Shown here piece by piece: positions 4,940 through 13,966 of a DNA stretch of 26,860 bases (its first letter is position 1; each line of letters starts with the position of its first letter). The stretch spans positions 1 to 26,860 of the IMG/VR virus record IMGVR_UViG_3300048433_000130; one strand, given 5' to 3'. The notes beneath the pieces are model-generated. The model was not told where the DNA came from. It saw nothing but the letters and a program-made list of their open reading frames with translations, and did no database searches. The DNA comes from a virus. Made by a program: the position numbers and the translations under genes.

Positions 4940-6540
4940 TGCAATTACAACCACAACAAGTTTCAAAAAGATCTAAACAAGCATTCGCAGCTAAAGATAA
5001 TTGGAGAACAATCTATGAGGAATGTTACCAGTACGCATTACCACAAAGAAATCTCTATGATGGATATTACGAAGGAAACGTTCCTGGACAAAATAAAATG
5101 TCTAGAGTTTTCGATAGTACAGCAATTCATTCTGTTCAAAGGTTCGCTAACAGAATACAATCCGGTCTATTTCCTCCTTACAAAAAGTGGTGCCGGTTAG
5201 AACCTGGGAATGATATACCGGAAGAAAGACGAGGAGAAGTTCAACAAGCTCTCGATTTATATTTAGATAAATTATTTTCTGTTCTTAGGCAAAGTAATTT
5301 TGATTTAGCCATCGGTGAATTTCTTCTTGATCTTTCGGTAGGTACAGCTGCTATGTTAATACAGCCTGGAGATGATCTTAATCCAATAAGTTACACTCCT
5401 GTACCACAATACTTAATTGCAATAGAAGAAGGACCTAATGGTACAGTTGATAATGTTTATAGAAAATTAAAAATACCAGCTGATACAATCAAAAGACAAT
5501 TTCCAGATGCTAAAATTTCATCAGACTTAGAAAGATTAATACAAGATAAACCTCAAGAAAAAATAGAATTATTAGAGGCTGTGTTAATAGATCCACAAAG
5601 AAAAGATTATTGCTATCATATTGTCCATGAAAAAACTAATCACGAATTAGTATTTAGAAGAATGGATCAAACCCCATGGGTGGTAAGTAGATATATGAAA
5701 GTGCCTGGAGAAGTTATGGGTAGAGGTCCTCTAGTTACAGCAATTCCAGATATTAAAACATTAAATAAAACTTTAGAATTATTATTAAAGAATGCATCAT
5801 TAGCTATTAGTGGTGTTTATACAGCTGCTGATGATGGAGTAATAAATCCTAACAGTATTAGAATACAACCAGGTGCAATAATTCCTGTAGCTCGTAATGG
5901 TGGTCCTCAAGGTGCATCCTTGGCCCCTCTTCCTAGATCTGGAGATTTTAATGTATCTCAAATTGTTATTAATGATCTAAGAATGAATATTAAAAAAACT
6001 TTATTAGATGATACTCTTCCACCAGATAACATGAGTGCTAGATCTGCAACTGAGATTGTAGAAAGAATGAAAGAGTTAGCTCAAAATATGGGAGCTGCTT
6101 TTGGAAGATTAATTACAGAAACAATGGTTCCTATTATCAGACGTACTTTACAGATAATGGATGAAAAAGGTTTGATACAATTACCTCTAAAAGTAAATGG
6201 ATTAGAGATTAAAGTTGTACCAATATCACCTCTTGCCAAGGCCCAAAACTTGGATGAGGTAAACGAAGTTATGCAATTCTTCCAAATTGCTAACGCATTA
6301 GGCCCAGGTGGGATGGCCGAAATAAAACCGGATGCGATTGCTGCTTTCGTAGGAGATAAACTTGGCATTGCTGCTAAGTTAAGAAACTCTGAAGAAGAAA
6401 AGCAACAAATCCAACAAGAGGCTATGGCTTTAGCTCAATCACAAATGATGGGGCCACAACAACCACCTGGACAAGCAGCATCTCAAGCTCCTACTTCAGA
6501 GGAACCAGCAATGGCCTTGGAAGAAGAGGCTAGAGCATAA
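4939..6540 (+). CDS. Portal (head-to-tail connector) protein
   Basis: At 533 residues this is the usual size for the T7 gp8-type head-tail connector. Twelve copies form the channel through which the terminase packages DNA and to which the tail attaches. Family-typical stretches are R-I-Q-S-G-L-F-P-P about residue 71, L-S-V-G-T-A-A-M-L-I about 132, G-R-G-P-L-V-T-A-I-P-D about 259, and L-P-P-D-N-M-S-A-R-S-A-T-E-I near 357. The last 40 residues are Gln-, Ala- and Glu-rich and probably disordered. The start overlaps the previous stop (TAATG). It sits between the small basic genes and the scaffold, as expected for a head module. The gene appears intact. Confidence 0.95.
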   Translation: MQLQPQQVSKRSKQAFAAKDNWRTIYEECYQYALPQRNLYDGYYEGNVPGQNKMSRVFDSTAIHSVQRFANRIQSGLFPPYKKWCRLEPGNDIPEERRGEVQQALDLYLDKLFSVLRQSNFDLAIGEFLLDLSVGTAAMLIQPGDDLNPISYTPVPQYLIAIEEGPNGTVDNVYRKLKIPADTIKRQFPDAKISSDLERLIQDKPQEKIELLEAVLIDPQRKDYCYHIVHEKTNHELVFRRMDQTPWVVSRYMKVPGEVMGRGPLVTAIPDIKTLNKTLELLLKNASLAISGVYTAADDGVINPNSIRIQPGAIIPVARNGGPQGASLAPLPRSGDFNVSQIVINDLRMNIKKTLLDDTLPPDNMSARSATEIVERMKELAQNMGAAFGRLITETMVPIIRRTLQIMDEKGLIQLPLKVNGLEIKVVPISPLAKAQNLDEVNEVMQFFQIANALGPGGMAEIKPDAIAAFVGDKLGIAAKLRNSEEEKQQIQQEAMALAQSQMMGPQQPPGQAASQAPTSEEPAMALEEEARA

Positions 6541-6806
6541 TGGCAGATATTAATGCCCCAGGATGGGAAGGAATAGAAACACTTGGCATTAAATCTAAAG
6601 ATAATCAAATTGAATTAGATAAAGCCTATGCTAGAACCTTTGACACCGAAGAAGGAAAAAAAGTTTTAGAGCATCTAAAATCTAAAACATTAAATCAACC
6701 AACATGGGTACCAGGTTCAGAACCATCTTTTGGTTATGCAAGAGAAGGACAAAATTCTGTTATCCGAGATATTGTAATGCGAATGGAAAGGGCTAAGAAT
6801 GAGTGA
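6540..6806 (+). CDS. Bbp19-like small phage protein
   Basis: An 88-residue protein whose core reads A-Y-A-R-T-F-D-T-E-E-G-K-K-V-L-E-H-L, followed by W-V-P-G and a final helix R-D-I-V-M-R-M-E-R-A. The pattern Y-x-x-x-F-x-T-x-x-G-x-x-V-L-x-x-L is what I know from the Bbp19 family (named after Bordetella phage BPP-1), found beside portal genes. Its role is unproven; a capsid or assembly function is suggested by context. It starts on the portal stop (TAATG), and its stop overlaps the scaffold gene by 8 bases. Confidence 0.75.
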   Translation: MADINAPGWEGIETLGIKSKDNQIELDKAYARTFDTEEGKKVLEHLKSKTLNQPTWVPGSEPSFGYAREGQNSVIRDIVMRMERAKNE

Positions 6807-7605
6807 AGAAATAAATGATAATGGCTTAACTGCTGATGCACCAGCTATGGAACCAGAGGTAGAAAATCCAGAAGATAATGTTGTACCTCATAAAGTAGAT
6901 GAGCAACAAGAAAACGTTAGTGAGGCAAAAGAAACAAAAACTAATGCAGCAGAAAAACCAGATTGGTTAGAAGATAAATTTTGGGATAAAGAAAATAATG
7001 AAATAAAAACAGAAGATCTAAATAAATCTTTTAGTGAATTACAAAAACAATTTTCTATGGGTAAACACAAAGCTCCTAAAGATTATGATTTAGAAGTATT
7101 AGAAGATGTAGATGTAGAGAATGATGAATTATCTCAATTCTTTTTAGATTGGTCTAACAAATACAAACCAACACAAGGTGCATTTAATGAGTTAGTAGAT
7201 AAATTTAAAGAATTATCAGTAGCACAAGATCAAGAAGATAGTATTGATGTTGCGGCAGAGAAACAACAATTAGGACCTAATGCAGATCAAATTGTAAAAG
7301 GTACTGTTACCTGGATGCAAGGTTTAGTAGCCAAAGGTATTTGGTCAGAAACTGATTTTGAAGAAGGTAAAATATTTACTGCTACTGCTGATGGTATCAA
7401 TGCAATAAACAAAATTAGGCAATATTATGGTGAGCAAACAATACCTACAGCTCCTACTGATGTAGATGGACAGCCTTCAAGAGAAGAGTTATTTGCTTTA
7501 GTTGCTGATCCTAAGTACAAATCAGATCCAGGATTTAGAGCTAAAGTAGAAAAACAGTTTGAAAGGGCTTTCCCTGGTACAGCTACATCAACTGGTCAAA
7601 TATAA
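6799..7605 (+). CDS. Capsid scaffolding (assembly) protein
   Basis: A 268-residue, highly acidic, Gln/Glu/Lys-rich, mostly helical protein placed between portal and major capsid genes, the standard place of a scaffold such as T7 gp9. It directs procapsid assembly and leaves before DNA packaging. Features include a disordered acidic N-terminus, and W-L-E-D-K-F-W-D near residue 56, the W-x-x-x-K-F-w motif common in such proteins. A central P-K-D-Y-D-L-E and a C-terminal basic helix V-E-K-Q-F-E-R-A-F-P complete it; basic C-terminal helices bind the capsid in other scaffolds. The gene ends before the only large gap in the head module. Confidence 0.9.
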   Translation: MSEEINDNGLTADAPAMEPEVENPEDNVVPHKVDEQQENVSEAKETKTNAAEKPDWLEDKFWDKENNEIKTEDLNKSFSELQKQFSMGKHKAPKDYDLEVLEDVDVENDELSQFFLDWSNKYKPTQGAFNELVDKFKELSVAQDQEDSIDVAAEKQQLGPNADQIVKGTVTWMQGLVAKGIWSETDFEEGKIFTATADGINAINKIRQYYGEQTIPTAPTDVDGQPSREELFALVADPKYKSDPGFRAKVEKQFERAFPGTATSTGQI

Positions 7606-7619
7606 TTTGTTAAAGGGTA

Positions 7620-7634
7620 TTTACATTTTGTAAA
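7620..7634. promoter_or_regulatory. Perfect dyad TTTACA-TTT-TGTAAA
   Basis: A perfect 6-bp inverted repeat lies 14 bases after the scaffold stop. Its core TTTAC-N5-GTAAA equals that at 320-334 in both arm sequence and spacing. It is followed by an A-run, not a T-run, so it is a poor terminator on the + strand. An operator or RNA stem is possible. Confidence 0.35.
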
Positions 7635-7680
7635 AAAAAGATTAAATTCCAAATTGAAGATAACCGAAATTTTTTATTTG

Positions 7681-7729
7681 GCCTTCTGGCTGGTGAGCAA
7701 CTACACCAAATTGTCAGCCTGGCTTTTTT
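7681..7729 (+). terminator. Terminator-like hairpin upstream of the capsid gene
   Basis: GGCTG at 7688-7692 pairs with CAGCC at 7715-7719. An outer GCC (7681-7683) pairs with GGC (7721-7723), and six T residues follow directly at 7724-7729. Inside the loop, TGGTG and CACCA (7691-7695 and 7704-7708) can form a competing stem. The rest of the 7606-7785 gap is AT-rich and ends with the strong capsid ribosome site. The element could end or attenuate transcripts from the portal side, or serve as a processing site, letting capsid mRNA levels be set separately. No convincing promoter was found after it. Confidence 0.45.
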
Positions 7730-7785
7730 ACCAGACAACTGAGTTAAGAAAAAAACTATGTGTTAAACAAACAAAGGAGTGATAT

Positions 7786-8634
7786 ATGGCACAATCAATA
7801 ACAAATGCTTTTGTCACACTTTTCGATGCCGAGGTAAAACAAGCATACCAAAGTGAAAGTTCATTGCTTTCATGTGTAAGGCTAAGACAAGGTGTAACAG
7901 GGCAAACGTACAAGTTCCCAAAATTAGGGAAAGGTACAGCGACAGCCAGAATACCACAAACTGACGTAACCCCTCTTAATGTTACTTATTCTCAAGTAAC
8001 TGCAAGTATGAGTGATTACAATGCAGCTGAGTATTCTGACATCTTCCATCAAGCAAAAGTAAACTTTGATGAAAGATCAGAGTTGGTTCAAGTAGTATCG
8101 AAAGCTATCGGTAGAAGAATGGACCAATTAATCATCGATGCTTTAAACGCATCTTCACCTTCGACAGTTGCTAAAACTGTTGTTACAAGTGGAAGTGCTG
8201 CATCATCAAATTTAAACGTAGGTAAGCTAATTGCAGCAAAAAAAGCTCTCGATGCGAAAAACGTTCCATTTGATGATAGACATATCGTATGCCATGCTAA
8301 TAACTTAGCTGGTTTACTAGGTGACGAGAGAGCAATCTCAAGTGACTTTGCGTCTATTAAGGCATTAGTAAGTGGTGAGATCAACACATTTCTAGGATTT
8401 AATTTTTATGTATTAGGCGATAGAGATGAAGGTGGTTTACCATTATCAACAAACGACAGAAGTATTTTTGCTTTCCATAGAAGTGCGTGTGGTATGGCTA
8501 CTAACATGGCTCAAAAAACAGAGATCAACTATGTTCCGGAGAAAACTTCGTTCTTAGTTAATTCAATGTTTAGTGCCGGTGCTGTAGCTATCGATGACGA
8601 AGGTATTGTAAAAATAACTGCTGATGAAAGCTAA
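7786..8634 (+). CDS. Major capsid protein
   Basis: A 282-residue shell protein of the HK97-fold type, judged by position (directly after the scaffold) and sequence style. The N-terminus (F-V-T-L-F-D-A-E-V-K-Q-A-Y-Q) leads into G-x-T-Y-K-F-P-K-L-G-K-G. A central helix R-R-M-D-Q-L-I-I-D-A-L follows, then K-A-L-D-A-K-N-V-P-F-D-D-R-H-I-V, and an Ala/Gly-rich end (S-M-F-S-A-G-A-V-A-I-D). These are typical of capsid proteins of T7-like marine podoviruses. Translation is driven by AAGGAG at 7774-7779, 6 bases before the ATG, one of the best sites in the window, which suits the most abundant protein. GC-richer codons such as GCT, AAC and GAC look more frequent here than in neighbours, as is common for highly expressed genes; this is by eye only. 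Confidence 0.92.
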   Translation: MAQSITNAFVTLFDAEVKQAYQSESSLLSCVRLRQGVTGQTYKFPKLGKGTATARIPQTDVTPLNVTYSQVTASMSDYNAAEYSDIFHQAKVNFDERSELVQVVSKAIGRRMDQLIIDALNASSPSTVAKTVVTSGSAASSNLNVGKLIAAKKALDAKNVPFDDRHIVCHANNLAGLLGDERAISSDFASIKALVSGEINTFLGFNFYVLGDRDEGGLPLSTNDRSIFAFHRSACGMATNMAQKTEINYVPEKTSFLVNSMFSAGAVAIDDEGIVKITADES

Positions 8635-8651
8635 TAGAGGAGGATTAAATT

Positions 8652-8933
8652 ATGGCTTATGACAAAACAAACCTACAACCAATAGGTGGACAATCTAAAG
8701 CTGGTACTGCTCCTCAAATGTGGAGCTACACAGCACCTGGAACCGATGCGATTGCAGACATCAATACAGAAGGATACTTTAATAATGCATCCGATGTATT
8801 AAAAGTTGGTGATCTTATTCATATCTGGGATAGTTCTGTACCTACTTCAACTTTGGTAACTGTGTTATCAAATGCGAGTGGTGTTGTTGACGTATCTGAT
8901 GGAACAGCTCTATCAGTTGCTGACGCAGACTAA
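8652..8933 (+). CDS. Probable capsid decoration or head-associated protein
   Basis: A 93-residue protein 17 bases after the capsid gene, behind the strong site GAGGAGG (8637-8643). It reads Y-D-K-T-N-L-Q-P-I-G-G-Q-S-K, then A-P-Q-M-W-S-Y and G-Y-F-N-N-A-S-D-V-L-K-V-G-D-L-I-H-I-W-D, ending in short beta-rich repeats. Similar small beta proteins regularly follow the capsid gene in marine and enteric podoviruses and are presumed to decorate the shell. The strong ribosome site suggests high copy number. The role is inferred from position and beta-rich sequence. Confidence 0.75.
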   Translation: MAYDKTNLQPIGGQSKAGTAPQMWSYTAPGTDAIADINTEGYFNNASDVLKVGDLIHIWDSSVPTSTLVTVLSNASGVVDVSDGTALSVADAD

Positions 8934-8944
8934 TAAATAAATGT

Positions 8945-8970
8945 GAGGAGGCCCCTAAGTGGGCCTCTTC
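8945..8970 (+). terminator. Strong hairpin after the capsid/decoration genes
   Basis: A 10-bp stem pairs 8945-8954 (GAGGAGGCCC) with 8961-8970 (GGGCCTCTTC) around a six-base loop CTAAGT, with one G-U pair. It is the most stable intergenic hairpin noticed. No T-run follows, so it may be an inefficient terminator, a processing site, or an mRNA-stabilising 3' end. T7 has its late terminator in the same place, after the capsid gene. The next gene starts only 17 bases later. Confidence 0.6.
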
Positions 8971-8986
8971 CTAATTAGGAATTTAT

Positions 8987-9619
8987 ATGGCAAGTGGTGA
9001 TACAAATATAACAATCTGTAACCAGGCTTTAGTTTTACTTGGTGCTGATACAATATCTTCTTTTTCAGATACATCTAATGATGCTGCTGCTGTATGTAAT
9101 CAAATTTACGAAACTTTAAAAAGACAAACTCTATCAATGTATCCTTGGAGTTTTGCTTTAACTAAAACACAATTATCTAAATCTTCAACAGCACCTATAG
9201 GTGAATGGGATAATAGATTTGATTTACCAGCTGATGCTGTAGCTGGTCAACCTTTTCAAGTTTACAATACAGATGCAACAGGATCTATGCCAATTACAAG
9301 TTATGAATTACAATATACTTCATCTGGTCCAGCCATCTTTACAAATGAAAATGTTATTTTTGTTGATTATATAACAAGTGTTATCACAGAAGGATTAATG
9401 CCATCTTACTTTGTACAGTTACTTGTTTATATGATTGCTTGGCATTTAGCAGAGCCGGTAACAGATCAAACAACAAAGGCAGATTATTGGAAAAACATAG
9501 CTGTAGGTACTCCATCAGAAAGTGGTAGAGGAGGATTTTTTAGACAAGCTACTAATGCTGATGGTAGAGGTAAAACTTCTTACGCAATACATGAGTTTCC
9601 ATTAACTGATGTTAGGTAA
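8987..9619 (+). CDS. Tail tubular protein A (T7 gp11-like)
   Basis: A 210-residue adaptor that binds under the portal and starts the short tail. The N-terminus I-T-I-C-N-Q-A-L-V-L-L-G-A-D-T-I-S-S-F-S-D, followed by A-A-A-V-C-N-Q-I-Y and Y-P-W-S-F-A-L, is the family signature. Later parts, such as D-N-R-F-D-L-P and the helix L-V-Y-M-I-A-W-H-L-A-E-P-V-T, also fit. TAGGA lies 6 bases upstream of the start. It is followed with a one-base overlap by tail tubular protein B, the usual order. Confidence 0.93.
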   Translation: MASGDTNITICNQALVLLGADTISSFSDTSNDAAAVCNQIYETLKRQTLSMYPWSFALTKTQLSKSSTAPIGEWDNRFDLPADAVAGQPFQVYNTDATGSMPITSYELQYTSSGPAIFTNENVIFVDYITSVITEGLMPSYFVQLLVYMIAWHLAEPVTDQTTKADYWKNIAVGTPSESGRGGFFRQATNADGRGKTSYAIHEFPLTDVR

Positions 9620-11580
9620 TGACAAGAGCTGTAACTTTACAATCAAATTTTACAACAGGGGAAATAGATCCTTTGTTAAGATCAAGAATAGATATTAATC
9701 AATACTACAATGCATTAGAACAAGCTCGTAATGTTTTGATACAGCCACAAGGTGGTGCAACTCGTAGACCTGGTTTACAATTTATATCAGAGATCCCTTC
9801 TGCTGCTAATCCTCAAAATGGATGTCGATTAGTACCTTTTGAATTTTCAACTACACAAAGTTATATGTTGTTATTTGTGCATAACAGAATGTACATTTAC
9901 AAAGATAAAGTTTTACAAACTAATATTAATAGCTCTGGTAACGATTACTTAGTAACAACTATCACTTCTACAATGATTAAGACAATGGATTTTGCACAAT
10001 CTGCTGATACTTTAATTGTTGTACAAGAAGATATGGCTCCTAAACAAATTACTAGAGGTGGTAGTCATACTGCCTGGACTATTAGTGATGTAAGTTTTGA
10101 GTTTATACCTAAGTATGCATTTAGTTTATCAACATCAAATCCTTCAGCTACACTAACACCTAGTGCTGTAGATGGTAACATAACTCTAACTGCATCTTCT
10201 GGAGTGTTTGCATCTGGTAATCTTCATGATTATGTTGAGGCAGCAGATGGAATTGGTAGAGCTAGAATAACAAGATTTGAAAGTTCTACAGTTGTAGAGG
10301 CTATTGTTGAAATACCATTTTTTAACACAACTGCTATTGCTAGTGGATCTTGGTTATTAGAAGTTGACTATGTAGATGTATGGTCAGCAACTTATGGATA
10401 TCCTCGAACAGTTACTTTTCATGAAGGTAGATTATATTTTGGTGGTTCTAAATCTTTACCGAATACAGTATTTGCATCTAGAGTGGCAAGATTTTTTGAT
10501 TTTAATCCAGGTGAAAGTTTAGATGATGATGCTATTGAAGTAACATTAAACACCGGACAAGTTAATGCAATTACAGGAATGTTTTCTGGAAGAGATTTAC
10601 AACTCTTTACTAAAGGTGGAGAATTTTTTCTACCACAAACAAGTTTAGATCCAATCACACCCAATAATGTTGTTATACAAGGAGCTACAAAAAGAGGATC
10701 AAAAGAAGGTATTAAGCCTGTGGGGGCTGAAAGTGGTACAATGTTTATCCAAAGATCTGGTAAATCATTAAGAGAATTTTTATTTAGTGATGTAGAATTA
10801 TCTTACATATCAAATAATATTTCTTTGTTATCATCTCACTTACTTGTTGATCCTGTTGATATGGCTTTACGAAAAGCAACTTCTACTGATGATGGCGATT
10901 TATTATTGTTATGTAATACTGATGGTACCTTGGCAACCTACTCTATTCTTAGAGGGCAAAATGTTATAGCTCCTTCTTTGTCAACTACTGATGGAGAGTT
11001 TATAAATGTTGGAGTAGACGTAGACACAATTTATACTGTTGTTAAAAGAACAGTAAACTCAGCTACAAAATATTATGTTGAGGCATTAAATGATGACAAC
11101 ACAACAGATAGTGCAACTTTATTATCTGGATCAAGCAAACCTAGTTCAACTTCTGTAACAGGATTAAGTCATCTTGAAGGAAAAACTGTAAAAGTAATTG
11201 TTGATGATGGAATGCAAAGCGACAAAACTATTTCTAGTGGTGGAATTACCCTGGATGCTGTTCCTACTACTTATGTAGAAATAGGTTTAGATTACACACC
11301 TACAATAAAAACAATGCCGGTAGAATTAAAATTACCAAGTGGAAATATTATAGGTCAAAAGAAAAGAATAGTTGACGCAACAGCATTAGTCTATCTTTCA
11401 CAAAATTTAACATTAGATGCAAAAGATTTTGCGTTTACTGCTGCACAATTTTTTACAGGAAAGAAAAGAAGAAAACCCATGTTAGGTTATGATCGTGAAG
11501 GACAACTAACATTTAGTCAATCAGCTCCCCTATTCTTCACACTATTAGGGATTGAGTATAAAGTGAGTGTAGGTCAATAA
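9619..11580 (+). CDS. Tail tubular protein B (T7 gp12-like nozzle)
   Basis: A 653-residue beta-rich protein that forms the tail nozzle and DNA channel. The N-terminus has the typical pattern N-F-T-T-G-E-I-D-P-L-L-R-S-R-I-D. It continues Y-Y-N-A-L-E-Q-A-R-N and P-Q-G-G-A-T-R-R-P-G-L-Q-F-I, then P-F-E-F-S-T-T-Q-S-Y. A propeller-like middle contains Y-P-R-T-V-T-F-H-E-G-R-L-Y-F-G-G-S and L-Q-L-F-T-K-G-G-E-F. Length is slightly below T7 gp12 (794 residues) and usual for marine relatives. It is coupled to tail tubular A by TAATG. Confidence 0.93.
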   Translation: MTRAVTLQSNFTTGEIDPLLRSRIDINQYYNALEQARNVLIQPQGGATRRPGLQFISEIPSAANPQNGCRLVPFEFSTTQSYMLLFVHNRMYIYKDKVLQTNINSSGNDYLVTTITSTMIKTMDFAQSADTLIVVQEDMAPKQITRGGSHTAWTISDVSFEFIPKYAFSLSTSNPSATLTPSAVDGNITLTASSGVFASGNLHDYVEAADGIGRARITRFESSTVVEAIVEIPFFNTTAIASGSWLLEVDYVDVWSATYGYPRTVTFHEGRLYFGGSKSLPNTVFASRVARFFDFNPGESLDDDAIEVTLNTGQVNAITGMFSGRDLQLFTKGGEFFLPQTSLDPITPNNVVIQGATKRGSKEGIKPVGAESGTMFIQRSGKSLREFLFSDVELSYISNNISLLSSHLLVDPVDMALRKATSTDDGDLLLLCNTDGTLATYSILRGQNVIAPSLSTTDGEFINVGVDVDTIYTVVKRTVNSATKYYVEALNDDNTTDSATLLSGSSKPSSTSVTGLSHLEGKTVKVIVDDGMQSDKTISSGGITLDAVPTTYVEIGLDYTPTIKTMPVELKLPSGNIIGQKKRIVDATALVYLSQNLTLDAKDFAFTAAQFFTGKKRRKPMLGYDREGQLTFSQSAPLFFTLLGIEYKVSVGQ

Positions 11581-12044
11581 TGGCAATAAATCCTTGGGCA
11601 ATATTAGCTGTTGGTGCAAGTATGGTAAAAGCATATGGCACAATTTATTCTGGTTATGCTATGGCAGCATACTACGAAGGTAAAGCAGACTTAGCATTAT
11701 TACAGGGCCGAACAAAAAAAGTTGAGGCTAAAGAGGCTGGTGTAAAAGTATTAAGAGAATTAAATAATGTTATAGGTACTAACGTAGCTCGTAATGCAGC
11801 TGGTGGTATGAACCCATTTACAGGATCTAATCAAAATTTAAATTTTGTATCTCGTAAAGTTGCTGGAGAAGAATTTAGAACATCACAACTTACTCAAGAC
11901 ATTGTAGAAAGTTTCAGTATTGCAGAGGCAGCAATGTTAAACAATGCAGCTAAAACATCTAAAAAAGGTGCATTTATTACTGCTATATCTGATGTAGCAT
12001 TAACTGCTGGTAATGTAGGAATGCAAGGAGGCTTTAAAACATAA
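11580..12044 (+). CDS. Internal virion protein, T7 gp14-like
   Basis: A 154-residue Ala- and Gly-rich protein right after tail tubular B, the place of gp14 in T7. That protein is ejected first and forms a pore in the outer membrane. The N-terminal 25 residues are weakly hydrophobic (A-I-L-A-V-G-A-S-M-V-K-A-Y). A helical core with A-x-x-x-G-V-K-V-L-R-E-L-N and R-N-A-A-G-G-M-N-P-F-T-G-S follows, a stretch often seen in marine podovirus gp14 analogues, and then a second helix pair ending in small residues. Function rests on position and style. Confidence 0.75.
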   Translation: MAINPWAILAVGASMVKAYGTIYSGYAMAAYYEGKADLALLQGRTKKVEAKEAGVKVLRELNNVIGTNVARNAAGGMNPFTGSNQNLNFVSRKVAGEEFRTSQLTQDIVESFSIAEAAMLNNAAKTSKKGAFITAISDVALTAGNVGMQGGFKT

Positions 12045-13966
12045 TGGCCAAAGAAAGAATTAAATATAGACCGATTGGTGTTAGAGGATTTACTGCTGGT
12101 GATCTTCAACTTTCTTATGCTGATGTCCAGGCTAAAGCATCCATGTTTGATAATATTAATAAAAAAATTGATAGCATCCAACAATTTGCATTAGAACAAT
12201 ATGCTCAAGATAAAGCTCAAGAAGGTATGGTCTATGGTGCTGAGAATGCTCCTAGTGTATCAGAATTTTTAGATGCTAATGCAGAAGATAGAGAAACTTT
12301 ATTACCAGGTGATAAAACAACTACATATGGTAAGTCAGCTCGTAATACAGCTTTAAGTATTTTATCTAATCAAGTTTTAATTACTTCTTCACAACAGTTT
12401 GCAAAAGCAGAAGTAGAGGCAACTAAAAACAATACATCTCCAGAAGAATATTTAAGTCAACTAAATGATATTATAGAAGGATCAACAGAGGCATTAATGG
12501 GTGTATCACCAGAGGCTGCTATAAAACTTAATGCTCAACTATCTACTAAAGCAAACACCTACTATCTTTCTTACTCTGATAGAATGATTAAAGAATGGAA
12601 TATTAGAGATCAAGCAAACTCTGTAGGTTTTATTACACAATCTATAGATGAAGTAGCAAAATTAATTAGAGGACCAAACACTTACCAAGATCAAAATGGT
12701 GATGAACAAGATCTTTCTATTGATATGAAATTTAACATAGGAAGAATAAACTTAGAAAATTTCTTAACAGAAAAAAATTTTAAAGCAGACAAAATAAAAA
12801 CGTATTTAGAAAAATACGATACTGCTGTACTTGCAGCTAAATCAGATTTTATATTGGGTATGACTAATATGGAGGATTTTAATGGTAAAGAATTACTATT
12901 TTATCATGAAGTAGAAAATGGAACGTTCTTTGGTGCATCTAAAGAAGTTACTAATAACATGGATGTTGAAACTAATAATGAATTGTTACTTGCAAAAGAA
13001 ATATGGGATAACTCAAGTGAAACAGAAAGAAGTAAAATATTAGGTGACATAACAGCTAAGATTACACAACTTAATAATATTAAAACAATAGAAGAAGATA
13101 TTGTAAAATCAGCAACTGAAAATGCATTATTAAGATCTGAAGTTGGATTAATAAAAGCATTGAAAGCTGGTAACTTAACAGAGGCTGGTAATTTTTTAGC
13201 AATTATAGAAGATTTAGATGCTAGTAAATTTTTAAATTATAGTGAAATGTTAGGTTTTGATAAAACTAAAATAGGTCAAACTACTCCAGGTTTAGTTCCA
13301 TTTTTAGAAAAAGAAATATTTTACAGAAGAATAAGTGCAGATAAAATTTTTAAATATGTCAATGGAGCAGAACAAATTGATTTTAATAGTGATGGAATTC
13401 CAGATCTATTAAGTATGACAGATGCTGTAACACTATCTGAAAAATGGGCAACATCACAAGATGCAGATGTACAAGATGCAATCAGAATTGCAGCTGCTAA
13501 ATTATTAAGAAGTAGAGAACCAGAAATGGTAGCAGCTAGTAACGCATACAATGATAGGTTAGATCTTCAATTATACAATGATGTTGTAGCACAATTAATT
13601 TCAAGTAAATTAGAAAATAAAGATTTCAATGCATTATCAGAAGTTAATAAACTAATTGATGATACTAAGAGCAATAAATTAAATCAAGATTTACAATCAG
13701 CCTTATCAAGAGTGGAAAAGTATTCAGAGTTTTTAGAAGAACGTACTGTTACAATAAATGATAAACAAGTAACTCTACCAACTTTTTCTCCAGATTTAGA
13801 AATATCTGATTTGAGAAAATGGTACAATTTTATAAAAGCACAAGAACAATATCCTAAAATAAAAAACAAAAAAATAAAGTTACCATCATTAACTGATTAC
13901 GCAGCTATCGAGATATTAATAAATGAAATTATTGACATAAAAGGACAGATAAATGGATCTAAATAA
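12044..13966 (+). CDS. Internal virion protein, probably T7 gp15-like
   Basis: A 640-residue, almost wholly helical, charged protein between the gp14-like gene and two further large virion genes. It starts with a short conserved-looking segment (I-G-V-R-G-F-T-A-G-D-L-Q-L-S-Y) and then predicted coils rich in Asp, Glu, Lys and Asn. No enzymatic motif is visible. Position and length suit a gp15-like core or ejection protein that helps the DNA cross the periplasm, but I do not recognise specific family motifs. It overlaps the next gene by 14 bases. Confidence 0.7.
   Translation: MAKERIKYRPIGVRGFTAGDLQLSYADVQAKASMFDNINKKIDSIQQFALEQYAQDKAQEGMVYGAENAPSVSEFLDANAEDRETLLPGDKTTTYGKSARNTALSILSNQVLITSSQQFAKAEVEATKNNTSPEEYLSQLNDIIEGSTEALMGVSPEAAIKLNAQLSTKANTYYLSYSDRMIKEWNIRDQANSVGFITQSIDEVAKLIRGPNTYQDQNGDEQDLSIDMKFNIGRINLENFLTEKNFKADKIKTYLEKYDTAVLAAKSDFILGMTNMEDFNGKELLFYHEVENGTFFGASKEVTNNMDVETNNELLLAKEIWDNSSETERSKILGDITAKITQLNNIKTIEEDIVKSATENALLRSEVGLIKALKAGNLTEAGNFLAIIEDLDASKFLNYSEMLGFDKTKIGQTTPGLVPFLEKEIFYRRISADKIFKYVNGAEQIDFNSDGIPDLLSMTDAVTLSEKWATSQDADVQDAIRIAAAKLLRSREPEMVAASNAYNDRLDLQLYNDVVAQLISSKLENKDFNALSEVNKLIDDTKSNKLNQDLQSALSRVEKYSEFLEERTVTINDKQVTLPTFSPDLEISDLRKWYNFIKAQEQYPKIKNKKIKLPSLTDYAAIEILINEIIDIKGQINGSK

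Noticed and set aside
5015-5200. A 61-codon + strand frame inside the portal gene
   Set aside because: It is fully internal to the portal gene, has no recognisable product, and would require out-of-frame initiation without a good site.
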